Of a DNA stretch of 64,000 bases, positions 9,286 to 18,144 are shown one piece after another. Where the stretch lies: assembly GCA_039810085.1 (NCBI GenBank), contig JBDHWG010000004.1, positions 124,001 to 188,000 on the forward strand, in the 5' to 3' direction. The translations under genes and the position numbers were made by a program. Positions within the stretch are counted from its first letter, which is position 1. Each line of letters opens with the position of its first letter. Source of the DNA: JBDHWG01 sp039810085. Its GTDB lineage: Bacteria; Chloroflexota; Anaerolineae; Epilineales; JAHCIE01. The notes beneath the pieces are model-generated. The model saw nothing but the letters and a program-made list of their open reading frames with translations, was not told the origin of the DNA and ran no database searches.

Positions 9286-10467
9286 CTAAATATCTGCGGG
9301 AACAGCGCCGGTGGCGACGCGATTCGCAACCAAGGCGGTTGCGACGGCCACAACTAAGAGTGCTGCGACAACGGCATAGGACTGTTGGATGCCGGAGCTG
9401 TCAGCGATCGCCCCCAGGATAAAGGGGGCCAGGAGGCCCGCCAACCCATTGGTGAGGGCCAGGCGAGCGTTGGCCGCGTCGGCGTAGCGGGCAGCGACGT
9501 GCATGGCATTGGCGATGGAGAACGGATACTGGTTTGCGATCCCGACCCCCGTCACAATCAGCCCAACGATACGTAGCGGTAACCAGGGCGCAAGCCAGAA
9601 CACAGGAAAGCCAGCCAGCGCGACCGCCAAAGCGAGAAGTAACAACGCGCTGCTGCCCATGCGGCGGCTCAGAACGCTCCCACTCAGACGGCCAACGAGC
9701 ATGGCGCCGAAGAACACACTCATGAGCGTCGCTGCCTCGGCGGGGCTGGCGCCCCCCACCTCTTGCAGAAATGTTGGCGCCCACGCAAGTAGCGCCCACT
9801 CGACCCCACTGGCCACGAAGAATACCGCGCAGTAGGCCCAGAACGGCAACCCCAGGATGGCTCGCCCTGGCGTTTGACTCGAGCCCGTGTGTTGCTCTGC
9901 CAAGGGAATGGGAGTGGGGTGAAACAACAGCGCCACAATCAGGCAGAAGGCCATCGCCAGCCCATACGCGCCCCGCCAGCCGATCACGGAAGCCGTGAAC
10001 AGGCCGACAGTTAAGGGCGCTACGATGGAGAACAGGCTCGCGACGACACTTGCCTCGCTCAGCGCGGTCACGCGGCGGCTGCCGTACTGGTCAGACAGCC
10101 CGGCCTGGACGGTGACGAGCGTGAGTGAGCCAAGGAGCCCGATGGTCATCGCGCCGAGGATGGTCAGCGTCGCGTTGTGCCCGAGAGCGACCAGCATCTC
10201 TCCGACCACCATTCCCAACGCCCCGCTCCACAACGCGGTGCGCCGCCCCAAGCGCCCGATAATCCTGTCGCCGACCAGGCCGGTTAGAATGATGCCCAGG
10301 GCGAAGGCGCTGAAATGCAGGCTGACCACGGTGTAGCTCAGATTGAGTTGCTGCTGGAGCAGCGGCAGCGTGGGGCCGAGCATGCTCTCCAAGGTGCTGA
10401 AGTAGCCCACCATCAGGTAAGCCAGCCAGGTGAATGACGTGCGGATATAGGTGGATGGCGAACTCAT
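9286..10467 (-). CDS. MFS transporter
   Basis: A 12-helix major facilitator protein of about 393 residues. The first loop shows GDRIIGRLGRRTALWSGA, a version of the MFS motif A (G-x3-D-x-G-R-R), and the second half repeats it weakly as GRLSGSVLSRRMGS. The start at 10467 gives MSSPSTYIRTSFTWLAYLMV, a normal short cytoplasmic lead. The frame opens at 10527 inside the end of the upstream oxidoreductase gene, which would add a 20-residue leader. The 3' end lies 10 bp from the convergent hydrolase gene. The gene probably shares a transcript with the FAD-dependent enzyme, suggesting import or export of that enzyme's substrate, but no substrate can be named. Confidence 0.85.
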   Translation of the reverse strand: MSSPSTYIRTSFTWLAYLMVGYFSTLESMLGPTLPLLQQQLNLSYTVVSLHFSAFALGIILTGLVGDRIIGRLGRRTALWSGALGMVVGEMLVALGHNATLTILGAMTIGLLGSLTLVTVQAGLSDQYGSRRVTALSEASVVASLFSIVAPLTVGLFTASVIGWRGAYGLAMAFCLIVALLFHPTPIPLAEQHTGSSQTPGRAILGLPFWAYCAVFFVASGVEWALLAWAPTFLQEVGGASPAEAATLMSVFFGAMLVGRLSGSVLSRRMGSSALLLLALAVALAGFPVFWLAPWLPLRIVGLIVTGVGIANQYPFSIANAMHVAARYADAANARLALTNGLAGLLAPFILGAIADSSGIQQSYAVVAALLVVAVATALVANRVATGAVPADI

Positions 10468-10504
10468 ACCCAGTTCCAGTACTCGGAAGGTCAAAGCGGC
10501 GGTA

Positions 10505-11815
10505 TTAGAGGCCGCCTCCTTCTTCATAGGCGACGCGCTTGACGGCTAACCCGAAGTCTTGCCACAGCGGAACGCGCGGCGTCTTGTCGAGCGCGAGCGA
10601 CGCCGCAATGTGAGCGGCGGCGGGCGCCGTCATGATACCGTGGCCAGCGTGGGCGACGGACAGGATGAGGCCGTCGACACCAGGAGTGCGGTCGATGATG
10701 GCGCGCTCACTGTGGATGATGCGGCCGTGCTCGTCCACCGTCGGCTGGCGATAGACGTAGTAGCCGATCTGATGGGCGATGCGCCGCGAGAGGTAGCGCG
10801 GGTCGCGGAACCCCTGGCCCTCGCGGTGGCCGAACTGCTTGGCGAGCAGATAGAGCGTCGCTTCCGGGAAGCGCGGGTCCTTGAGAGTATGCACCGGCGG
10901 GATGGTATCAACATAACCTGGAGCCTGTTCATCTCGCGGATGGCGCGCCCAGTGGTAAGACCAGGCGAACAGCAGCCCTTCGCCGTCAGGGCGGAAGTGG
11001 GCGTAGGGGAAACGGCTGATGACGACTGGGGCATCGGCTGGGATAGTCGGGTCGCGGTAGGGAGTAGAGAAGCTCTGGCGCGGGATGCAGACAAGGGGCA
11101 AGTCGACTCCGACCGTGCGGCCAAGGGCGCGGCTGCCTGGTCCGGCGGCCAGGACGACGACGGGCGCGTGGACCTCGCCGCGCGGCGTGCGCACGCCTGT
11201 GACGCGTCCGTTGTCAGCGAAGATGGCTTGTGCAGGCGTGTCCAGCAGAAAGCGCGTGTTGTGGGTCGTCCGAGCGAAGCGATTCGCCAGAAAGTCCGAG
11301 TTGAGCCATCCAGCCATTGGGTCGAGCTTCGCGCTGACGACGCGCTCTGGCAGCCAGCTATACGCTCGCCGCACGTCGTCGGCGTCGAGGGTACAGGCGT
11401 GGCGCAGCCCCCACGCGTGCAGCAGGGTGATGTTCTCTCGCTGGGCGCGCGCTTCGGCCTCGTCCATTGCGAGCCAGAGATAGCCGCGGCGGCGGACGTT
11501 GATACCCTGGGCAGCGCCCTCGCCGAGATACGTGTCGGGGTCGAGGAATATCTGCGCGCTCCAGCGCACCTGTTCGGCGATAGCCTGCGGCGTCCAGCAG
11601 GTACGGAACTGCTCCAGGGAGGCGGTGGAGGCCCCGCCCGCAAGCTGTGCGTTGGCTTCGAGAACCACGATACGTAACGTGGGGTCTTCGCGCTCCAGCG
11701 CCCAGGCCGTAGCGGGACCAGCCTGACCGCCGCCGATGATGACCACATCGGCGGTCAGGGCCGTGGCGCCGGCGAAGAGTGTGTCGGCTTCAGCGCCGGA
11801 GTAAAAGCGTTGCAT
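10505..11815 (-). CDS. FAD-dependent oxidoreductase, DAO / sarcosine-oxidase-like
   Basis: A 436-residue flavoenzyme of the D-amino-acid-oxidase superfamily. The dinucleotide-binding motif is VVIIGGGQAGPATAWALE (residues 25-42), followed by the acidic strand end VVLEA. A second signature, VVLAAGPGSRALG, is typical of the FAD-binding fold, and VAHAGHGIMTAPAAAHIAA near the C-terminus is the DAO-type flavin contact. The family oxidises amines or amino acids such as sarcosine, glycine or proline, passing electrons to oxygen or a carrier. The gene is directly upstream of the MFS transporter on the same strand, so catabolism of an imported amine is plausible. Confidence 0.85.
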   Translation of the reverse strand: MQRFYSGAEADTLFAGATALTADVVIIGGGQAGPATAWALEREDPTLRIVVLEANAQLAGGASTASLEQFRTCWTPQAIAEQVRWSAQIFLDPDTYLGEGAAQGINVRRRGYLWLAMDEAEARAQRENITLLHAWGLRHACTLDADDVRRAYSWLPERVVSAKLDPMAGWLNSDFLANRFARTTHNTRFLLDTPAQAIFADNGRVTGVRTPRGEVHAPVVVLAAGPGSRALGRTVGVDLPLVCIPRQSFSTPYRDPTIPADAPVVISRFPYAHFRPDGEGLLFAWSYHWARHPRDEQAPGYVDTIPPVHTLKDPRFPEATLYLLAKQFGHREGQGFRDPRYLSRRIAHQIGYYVYRQPTVDEHGRIIHSERAIIDRTPGVDGLILSVAHAGHGIMTAPAAAHIAASLALDKTPRVPLWQDFGLAVKRVAYEEGGGL

Positions 11816-11912
11816 GGCAGCACCGGATGAAAGAGGATGTACCCGTCGAGCGCGGTGATAGGGTACGTCAGAGCCGGAGACCTGTCAAATCCGGCGCTTG
11901 ACGCCCGCGTTA

Positions 11913-12854
11913 TCATGGTGGATAATCTTCGATAGTGCGTAACTCGAAGTAGACAACGCCGGGCGAGAATTGCACCGCCAGGTGATTGCCCTCGCGCTTC
12001 AATGGCGCTGGCAACGTTTGTGTCCCATCGAAAGCCGAGGCATCGCGGACGCTAAGGACGCCGTTCGCTGTCATGATGGTGAATGGGTGGCCCCACTCCG
12101 CAACGCCGTGGATAAAGTTGAACGTCCGGCCCGCGGACCAGGTCGTCTCAACGATGTAGGCATCATCGCCCGGTGTTGGCGCTTTCGGAGCGTCTGTAGG
12201 TGGCTGTGGTCGCCATTGTACCTGACCGATGGCGACCTTGTCTAGAACGCTGACAAGAAGCCGGGCGCCCACACGAGACAGGCTGCCCTCAGCGTCGCCA
12301 TAGCGCGTGCCGTCGGGTAACTCTACGGCCTGTTGCGCGGCGATGTCGCCCGTGTCGGCCCCCGTGTCCATCTGGTGTACCGTGACGCCGGCGTTCTCAA
12401 GCCCATCCCGATAGACCCAGAAGAGGGGCGACGGGCCGCGATAGGCGGGCAGCAGCGATGGGTGAACGTTGAAGCCGCCGTGGCGTGGCATGGTGAGCAG
12501 CCTGCGCGGCAGCAGGTAGGGGAAGCAGGCAACGCAGATGACGTCCGGCGTGTAGGCAGCCAGCGCCGCGAGGGTGTCAGGCTGCAAGGGCCGCTGGATT
12601 TCCAGAACCGGGATGCCCCTGTCCCACGCCATTTGTAGGATGTTAGGCTCGGTCGGCTGGCCCGCAAGTTGCAGCGTCAGGCCATGCTGACGGGGCGGGT
12701 TGAGGAGGCGCGGGGCAGAACTGCTGCCGGGCAGCGCGTAGGGACGGGGGACGACGACGGCGCGCACGTCGTGGCCGTCGTCCAGAAGGGCAGCGAGCGG
12801 CGCCCGCGAAAAAACGCCCTCCATGCCGAAGAAGAGAAGGCTCAGACGCGACAT
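11913..12854 (-). CDS. Formyltransferase family protein, methionyl-tRNA formyltransferase-like
   Basis: A 313-residue protein with the formyltransferase catalytic core. NVHPSLLPAYRGPSPLFW (Asn and His of the N-x-H-x-S-L-L-P-x-Y-R-G signature) lies near residue 130, and MDTGADTGDIAAQ carries the catalytic Asp. The C-terminal 90 residues have the beta-barrel character of the Fmt C-domain. The N-terminal Rossmann part lacks the classic Fmt opening and instead reads LLFFGMEGVFSRAPLAALL. It may be a true Fmt or a paralogue that formylates a sugar amine, like ArnA and PglD-type enzymes. No def gene is adjacent, which weakens the Fmt assignment. Confidence 0.75.
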   Translation of the reverse strand: MSRLSLLFFGMEGVFSRAPLAALLDDGHDVRAVVVPRPYALPGSSSAPRLLNPPRQHGLTLQLAGQPTEPNILQMAWDRGIPVLEIQRPLQPDTLAALAAYTPDVICVACFPYLLPRRLLTMPRHGGFNVHPSLLPAYRGPSPLFWVYRDGLENAGVTVHQMDTGADTGDIAAQQAVELPDGTRYGDAEGSLSRVGARLLVSVLDKVAIGQVQWRPQPPTDAPKAPTPGDDAYIVETTWSAGRTFNFIHGVAEWGHPFTIMTANGVLSVRDASAFDGTQTLPAPLKREGNHLAVQFSPGVVYFELRTIEDYPP

Positions 12855-12896
12855 TCGCAGACCTGTCGAATGCGCGAGGAAGGGAGAACCAGCGCC

Positions 12897-13397
12897 ATGT
12901 TTTCGCGATTCTTCAAGGGCGACAAGCCGGAGAAAAAGGAAGGCGGTGAGGCCGCCCCAGAGGATAAGGCTCTCGCTGGCGAGGAACAGTTAGCAGCACA
13001 GCCACCTGAACAGGCGTCGCCTGCGGCATCACCTGCCGCTTCTGTACCTTTAACACCGCAACCGCGCATGGTCATGTGCGCCAAGCTCAAGCGGCGTTTG
13101 CCCGGCTTGGATAAGCCGCCCTTTTCCGGTGAGCTAGGCCAGCGCATCTACGACAATATCTCTGCTTTGGCGTGGGATATGTGGAAGCGACAATCCGTGA
13201 TCCTTGTCAATCACTATGGCCTGGTGGGCGCCGACCCCGAGGCGCGCAAGTGGCTCACCGAGCAGATGGAAGTCTTCCTGTTCGGCGACGAGGAAGAGGC
13301 GATGCCGGAGGGCTGGTCGCCCGACACCGGGGGCGGTGGCAAAGGCGGCGCGAAGGGCGCGCCTGCGCCGGCAAAGGGCGCTGCGCCGCGCAAGTGA
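12897..13397 (+). CDS. YggX-like Fe(2+)-trafficking protein with long N- and C-terminal extensions
   Basis: Residues 58-130 match the YggX (oxidative damage protection / Fe(II)-trafficking) family: CAKLKRRLPGLDKPPFSGE, GQRIYDNISALAWDMW, then the LVNHYGLVGADPEARKWL block and EQMEVFLFG. The conserved Cys is Cys61. Known YggX proteins are about 90 residues. Here a 57-residue charged, then Pro/Ala-rich leader (EKKEGGEAAPEDK) precedes the domain, and a Gly/Lys/Ala-rich tail follows. A GGGAG lies upstream of the ATG at 12897, whereas the internal Met58 lacks a ribosome-binding site, so the long form is preferred. YggX is linked to iron supply and protection of Fe-S clusters. The extensions are of unknown role. 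Confidence 0.8.
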   Translation: MFSRFFKGDKPEKKEGGEAAPEDKALAGEEQLAAQPPEQASPAASPAASVPLTPQPRMVMCAKLKRRLPGLDKPPFSGELGQRIYDNISALAWDMWKRQSVILVNHYGLVGADPEARKWLTEQMEVFLFGDEEEAMPEGWSPDTGGGGKGGAKGAPAPAKGAAPRK

Positions 13398-13403
13398 ACA
13401 CTC

Positions 13404-13467
13404 GTGTCGTCCTGGGCAACGCGAAGGGTCTCCCGTTGCGGATGCTTCGCTGTGCTCAGCATGACAA
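13404..13467. repeat. Interspersed intergenic palindromic repeat, copy A
   Basis: A 64-bp imperfect inverted repeat between the YggX-like gene and the convergent ATP-grasp gene. The left part contains GCGAAGGGTCTCCC and the right part GATGCTTCGC, ending with GCTCAGCATGACA. GCGAAG pairs with CTTCGC, so a hairpin can form. The same GGGTCTCCC, ATGCTTCGC and CTCAGCATGAC blocks recur at 23531-23601. It may also end transcription between the convergent genes. Confidence 0.7.
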
Positions 13468-13474
13468 GGGACGG

Positions 13475-14740
13475 TCAGGCCATCAGCCGCAGGTTGGGCA
13501 CAATCGTGAAGTGTAGCCGACGGTGCGCCTCGCGCAAGGCCGCCTCGACCTCATCGGGACGCTCACCGCGCGCGAAGATGAACCCCAGGTAGCTCGCGCC
13601 CTCCGGCAACGGAATCACCGGATGCTGAAGCGGGAGGGTGATGTCTACCTCCTCAATGCCCGGCACGGCTAGGGCGTCCTCCACCCCCTCGACACTCTTG
13701 AGAATACCAGCGGCGGGGATGGGGATCATCATCACACCGCCCGCCCGGTTTTCTCGCTGGAGCGCGGCCACGTCCATGCCGACCGCGCGGCGCAGAATCA
13801 ACTCTTCGAGTGACATGTCTTCCGTGCCAAAACGAAGGGTCTTGGAGCATAACCCGCCGATGGACCGCCCCGCCACCTCAATGACCCACGGGCCGTCGTC
13901 GTTGATGCGCAGCTCGGCGTGGACCGGCCCCTCGCGCAGGCCGAGCGCCGCGCAAGCGTCGGCCGCGCAGGCAACAATGGAGGCCTGGGTGTCGGTGGGT
14001 AGGCGCGAAGGCGTCACGTAGATGGTCTCTTCAAAGTACGGCCCGACGAGCGGGTCAGGCTTGTCGAACAGCGCGAGGAGCTTCAGATGCCCCTCGGCCA
14101 GGATGCCCTCCAACGCCACCTCGAAGCCGTCGATGTACCCCTCGACCAGCATGTCTGCGGCCTGCCGCTTTTCCAGCGTGTCGCCGGTCGCAAGGGCAAT
14201 GCTGCGCGTGCAGTAGAAGGCGTCGATGAACTCAGTGGGGTTGTTGGCGCGAATGACGCCCTGGCTTGCCGCGAGATGCGTGGGCTTGATCACGACCGGG
14301 TATTCGATCTCGTCGGCGATGCGCGCCGGGTCATCGTCGGTCGTGAGGTGGCGGAACCAGGGGATAGGCACGCCGGCCGCCGCGAGCCGCTGGCGCATGA
14401 TGAGCTTATCCCGCGCCGCGAGCGAGGCATCGGGTGAGCTGTGGGAGAGGCCGAGGGCTGCGGCAGCGCGCGCCGCGATGACAGCGCCGTTGTCGTCGAC
14501 GCACAGGATGGCCCGTACCGGCGATTGCCGAGCGAAGGCGACGATGTCCGCCACCGCCTTGTCCGAATCGCGGAAGTCGAGGGGGAGTGTCGCCCGCCAG
14601 TGGCGCGCCAGGGGCTTCGGCATGTCCAGGCCTTTGACGGCCTCCAGCCCGATACGTTCGGCCGCTTCTACAAACGGCGTGCCTCGATATGTCTGCGTCC
14701 CAATGAGCAGGATGACGCGCGTCTTGTCCGATTCGGTCAT
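13475..14740 (-). CDS. ATP-grasp ligase, L-amino-acid-ligase type
   Basis: A 421-residue ATP-grasp protein. N-terminal pre-ATP-grasp domain to about 110; ARDKLIMRQRLAAAGVPIP is the usual hinge. The ATP-binding lysine lies in YPVVIKPTHLAASQGV. Late acidic and Asn metal ligands sit in VHAELRINDDGPWVIEVAGR. The C-terminal region has the LAL_C2-like beta fold seen in BacD/L-amino-acid ligases and carnosine-synthase-like enzymes. Such enzymes join a carboxylate to an amine via an acyl phosphate. The substrates are unknown. It stands alone on its strand, convergent with the YggX-like gene. Confidence 0.8.
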   Translation of the reverse strand: MTESDKTRVILLIGTQTYRGTPFVEAAERIGLEAVKGLDMPKPLARHWRATLPLDFRDSDKAVADIVAFARQSPVRAILCVDDNGAVIAARAAAALGLSHSSPDASLAARDKLIMRQRLAAAGVPIPWFRHLTTDDDPARIADEIEYPVVIKPTHLAASQGVIRANNPTEFIDAFYCTRSIALATGDTLEKRQAADMLVEGYIDGFEVALEGILAEGHLKLLALFDKPDPLVGPYFEETIYVTPSRLPTDTQASIVACAADACAALGLREGPVHAELRINDDGPWVIEVAGRSIGGLCSKTLRFGTEDMSLEELILRRAVGMDVAALQRENRAGGVMMIPIPAAGILKSVEGVEDALAVPGIEEVDITLPLQHPVIPLPEGASYLGFIFARGERPDEVEAALREAHRRLHFTIVPNLRLMA

Positions 14741-14830
14741 AACCTCGCCCTTTCCACAGTGACTATCCGTAGATTATAGCGCAAACCTCGGCGCGGCACA
14801 CATCATGCGCAAGGCAATGGGGAGGATGCA

Positions 14831-15574
14831 GTGGCAGACTCGAATGGCAGTTCGGCAAGAGTGTTCATGACAGGTGAGTGGCGCTATCTCGCCATGCTGA
14901 ACTACCGCATCGACCCGTCAGTACTGCGCCCGTATGTTCCTAAGGGAACTGAGCTAGACACGTGGAATGGCGAGACCCTCGTCAGCATCGTCGGTTTTCG
15001 CTTCCTGCGGACGCGCGTGCTTGGCGCTCCGGCGCCGTTCCACCGCCACTTTCCAGAAGTGAACCTGCGTTTCTACGTACGCTACGAGATAGACGGCGAG
15101 GTGCGACGCGGTGTGACATTCGTGCGCGAGATTGTCCCGCGTCCGGCTATTGCTTGGACAGCGCGGCTCCTCTATAACGAGCCATACGTCGCCCTTCCGA
15201 TGCAGGCGGATGCTCCAACTCGTCCAAATCAGACGCCCGGCCGGGTGAGCTATGCCTGGCGCACGAAGAGTGGCTGGAACCACATGGCGGTGCGGCCGAT
15301 GGGCGAGCCAGCGCCCTTGCGCGACGGCAGTAAGGAGCAATTCATCACCGAGCACTACTGGGGCTATACGGCGCAGCGCGACGGTGGAACGACCGAGTAT
15401 CAGGTGGCCCACCCTCGCTGGCGCGTGTGGCAGGGGGCGGAGCCAGAGTTCAAGTGCGACGTGGCGGCTCTCTATGGGCCAGAGTTTGTGGCATCGCTAT
15501 CGGCGGCGCCTACGTCGGCCTTTCTGGCTGAAGGGTCTGAGATCGCCGTATACATGCCGCGCCGCATTGCTTGA
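14831..15574 (+). CDS. DUF2071 (YqjF-like) protein
   Basis: A 247-residue DUF2071 protein. GTG start at 14831 preceded by GGAGGATGCA. Diagnostic blocks are FMTGEWRYLAMLNYRIDP (the domain opening), LRPYVPKGTELDTWNG, VSIVGFRFLRTRVLG, HFPEVNLRFYVRY and late EHYWGYTAQRDGGTTEYQV. The family resembles acetoacetate-decarboxylase-like beta barrels and has no established reaction. A short broken copy of its opening (MTGEWRY) recurs 45 bp downstream of its stop. No signal peptide. Confidence 0.85.
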   Translation: MADSNGSSARVFMTGEWRYLAMLNYRIDPSVLRPYVPKGTELDTWNGETLVSIVGFRFLRTRVLGAPAPFHRHFPEVNLRFYVRYEIDGEVRRGVTFVREIVPRPAIAWTARLLYNEPYVALPMQADAPTRPNQTPGRVSYAWRTKSGWNHMAVRPMGEPAPLRDGSKEQFITEHYWGYTAQRDGGTTEYQVAHPRWRVWQGAEPEFKCDVAALYGPEFVASLSAAPTSAFLAEGSEIAVYMPRRIA

Positions 15575-15663
15575 GGAGGCGGTTTGTCTCAATCCAAAAT
15601 TGACTTGGGGATGCAGGTGATGACCGGGGAGTGGCGCTATGGCTTGGCGGCTGGAGAATTGAT

Positions 15664-16752
15664 ATGCGTACCTCTCGCATCGAATTTGGCATGGTCGGCG
15701 CAGGCTGGCGCGCCGAGTTCTTCCTGCGCATCGCGGCGGCTCTACCTGATCGATTTCGCGTTACCGGACTAGTCGGCCGGACCTCGGCGCGTAGCGGGGC
15801 GGTTGGCGCGCGATTCGGTGTCCCCGTCTTCTCGTCTGTCGCACAGCTCATCGACGCGACGCAACCGGCTTTCGTCGTCACGTCTGTCCCGCGTGAAGTC
15901 AACGCCGAGATCATCCGACAGATTGTAGACCAGGGCGTCGCCGTGCTCTCCGAGACGCCTCCGTCGCCGACGGTTGAGAGCCTCAACACCTTGTGGCGGG
16001 AGGTTGGCGGCGCTCGCGTGCAGGTGGCCGAGCAGTACCACCTTCAGCCCCACCACGCGGCGCGGCTGAGCCTGGTCGCCAGCGGCAAGCTCGGCCGCGT
16101 GTCGCAGGCGCAAGTATCTGTGGCGCACGGTTATCACGGCACAAGTCTCATGCGCCGCTTCCTTGGTATTACGTTCGAGGATGCCACGGTCCAGACGCAT
16201 CAGTTCCACTCGCCCCTCGTGGAAGGTCCGGGACGCGCCGGTGGCCCGACGCATGAGACAATCAGGACGTCGGCGCAGGACATCACCATTTTCGATTTCG
16301 GTGACAAACTCGGTGTCGTAGACTTTAGCGGCGACCAGTACTTCTCTTGGATACGCGGCCAGCGGCTGCTGGTGCGAGGGGCCCGGGGCGAGATCATCGA
16401 CTTCAGCGCCAGCTACCTGCGCGACTTCAACACGCCGATCCATCTTGACTTCTTCCGCCATGAGACCGGCGCCAACGGCAACCTGGAGGGCAAGTATCTC
16501 AAGGGGATTCAGGCCGGCGAAGAGTGGCTGTATGTGAATCCGTTAGCGCCGGCGACACTCTCGGATGATGAGATCGCTGTTGGGACGTGTCTCCTGAAGA
16601 TGGCACACTACGTCGAGAGTGGCGAGCCATTCTATTCCCTGGCCGAGGCCTGCCAGGATACGTATCTCGCCCTAGTCGCCAGCCAGGCGCTCGAGGCGGA
16701 TCGCCGCTTGACGACTGCGCCTCAGAGCTGGGCTGGTGGAGCCGCGTCGTAG
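15664..16752 (+). CDS. Gfo/Idh/MocA family oxidoreductase
   Basis: A 362-residue NAD(P)-dependent dehydrogenase. The Rossmann motif FGMVGAGWRAEFFLRIAAAL opens the protein, and FVVTSVPREVNAEII follows. The usual EKP near residue 95 is replaced by SETPPSPT, so the catalytic lysine of the canonical motif is absent. VAEQYHLQPHH then leads into the C-terminal alpha/beta domain. ATG at 15664 has GGAGA seven bases upstream; the frame is open to 15631, but the extra residues lack support. The loss of EKP suggests altered chemistry or a regulatory or scaffolding role. The substrate is probably a sugar or inositol derivative. Confidence 0.8.
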   Translation: MRTSRIEFGMVGAGWRAEFFLRIAAALPDRFRVTGLVGRTSARSGAVGARFGVPVFSSVAQLIDATQPAFVVTSVPREVNAEIIRQIVDQGVAVLSETPPSPTVESLNTLWREVGGARVQVAEQYHLQPHHAARLSLVASGKLGRVSQAQVSVAHGYHGTSLMRRFLGITFEDATVQTHQFHSPLVEGPGRAGGPTHETIRTSAQDITIFDFGDKLGVVDFSGDQYFSWIRGQRLLVRGARGEIIDFSASYLRDFNTPIHLDFFRHETGANGNLEGKYLKGIQAGEEWLYVNPLAPATLSDDEIAVGTCLLKMAHYVESGEPFYSLAEACQDTYLALVASQALEADRRLTTAPQSWAGGAAS

Positions 16753-16799
16753 ATGCCGTTGGAGAGCTATGCGCGCTCACAGAAAGGATTGGCCGGCAT

Positions 16800-18107
16800 A
16801 TGGATGATGCTTTGATGATTGCTCGCCAGATAGCCGAGGCAATGGTCAAGGGCGATTTTGAGAGCGTCACCGAGCGCTTTGATGCGGCAATGGCGAAGGC
16901 GCTCGATCAGGATCAGCTGAAGACGGCGTGGGCAACGTTGATCGCGCCACTCGGCGAGTACCAAGGCGGAACCGGCCATGCGGTACAGGAACAGCAAGGT
17001 CAGAAGAGCGTCACACTGACGCTGGGCTTCGAGCATGGTGCCATGGATGCGGTCATCACGCTCAATCCTGAGCGCAGGGTATCGGGATTGTTCCTTCGTC
17101 CCGCGCGTCCCCCGCTGACTTTCGCGCCGGATGAGCAAGAAGTTACCTTCCAGGTTGGCAACGCGACCGTCTACGGGACGCTGCTCATCCCGAGCGCCCC
17201 CAAAGGCAAGCTCCCGGCGATGGTGCTCATCTCAGGCAGCGGCCCGACCGACCGCGACGGGAACTCTAGCTTGCTGGCCGGCAACATCGACTCGCATAAG
17301 ATGCTGGCGCGCATCCTGGCAGATGCGGGCGTCGCTTCGCTGCGCTACGACAAACTGGGCATCGGCAAGACCGGCATCGCGAGCCTAGGATTGGATCCGG
17401 CTGCCATCACTTTTGACCCATACGTGGACAGTGCGGTTGCCGCCTTTGAGTTCCTGGCAGCGCGCGACGAAATCGACTCGGCGCGCATCGGCTTGCTCGG
17501 CCACAGCGAGGGCGGCCTGATCGCGCTGGCCGCCGCTGAACGGCTCAAGGACGCGTCACTCGCCGCGCTCATCCTGGTCATGCCCCTTTCGAAGCCATTG
17601 CTCACAATTATGCGCCAGCAGCTTAGCGCGCAGAACGAGGGAGCAGTGGCAGCCAAAGTGATGACGCAGGAACAGGCTGATGCGAACCTGGCTGAGCTGG
17701 GCCGCATCATAGAGCAGGTAGCCCGCGAAGGCAGGCTGCCCGCAGACGTCCGGCCCGAATGGCTGCGCATCTTCCCGCCGTCGGCGCTGAAGTTCCTGCG
17801 GAGCACGAACCGCTACGACCCCGTCAAGATCGTGGAGGAGTTGCCGAAGACGCTGCCGGTCTTGATCGTATGTGGCGAAAAGGATCAGCAAGTGCTGTGT
17901 GACGACGTGGCGCTGCTGGCCGAAGCGTTTCAACGGGCCGGGAATGCTACAGCAAAATTCGCCCGCCTCCCCAACGTCAATCACGTTTTCAAGGTCATTG
18001 ACGGCGTACCGAATCCAAGTAGCGACTACACCGATTCCAGCAAGCCGTTCTCGTCCGAAGTGATTGCGGTGATTACCGACTTTGTCAGGGGCGCGTTGAA
18101 GCCTTAA
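16800..18107 (+). CDS. DUF3887-domain alpha/beta hydrolase
   Basis: A 435-residue protein. Residues 1-95 form a DUF3887-like NTF2-type domain (IAEAMVKGDFESVTERFD, then LGEYQGGTGHAVQEQQGQK and ITLNPERRVSGLFLRPA). An alpha/beta hydrolase follows with VLISGSGPTDRDGN (oxyanion region), RYDKLGIGKT, the nucleophile elbow GHSEGG, CGEKDQQV and NVNHVFK holding the catalytic His. This architecture is common in bacterial esterase or peptidase-like hydrolases. ATG at 16800 is chosen because the domain begins directly after it and AAAGGA is upstream. No signal peptide is seen. Confidence 0.85.
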   Translation: MDDALMIARQIAEAMVKGDFESVTERFDAAMAKALDQDQLKTAWATLIAPLGEYQGGTGHAVQEQQGQKSVTLTLGFEHGAMDAVITLNPERRVSGLFLRPARPPLTFAPDEQEVTFQVGNATVYGTLLIPSAPKGKLPAMVLISGSGPTDRDGNSSLLAGNIDSHKMLARILADAGVASLRYDKLGIGKTGIASLGLDPAAITFDPYVDSAVAAFEFLAARDEIDSARIGLLGHSEGGLIALAAAERLKDASLAALILVMPLSKPLLTIMRQQLSAQNEGAVAAKVMTQEQADANLAELGRIIEQVAREGRLPADVRPEWLRIFPPSALKFLRSTNRYDPVKIVEELPKTLPVLIVCGEKDQQVLCDDVALLAEAFQRAGNATAKFARLPNVNHVFKVIDGVPNPSSDYTDSSKPFSSEVIAVITDFVRGALKP

Positions 18108-18144
18108 ACAATCCGCTGGTAGAAGCAAAGTAAGGGAGGAGACG

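Noticed and set aside
10559..11677. A 372-residue open frame opposite the FAD-dependent oxidoreductase
   Set aside because: A shadow frame; the FAD enzyme on the minus strand has all family motifs.
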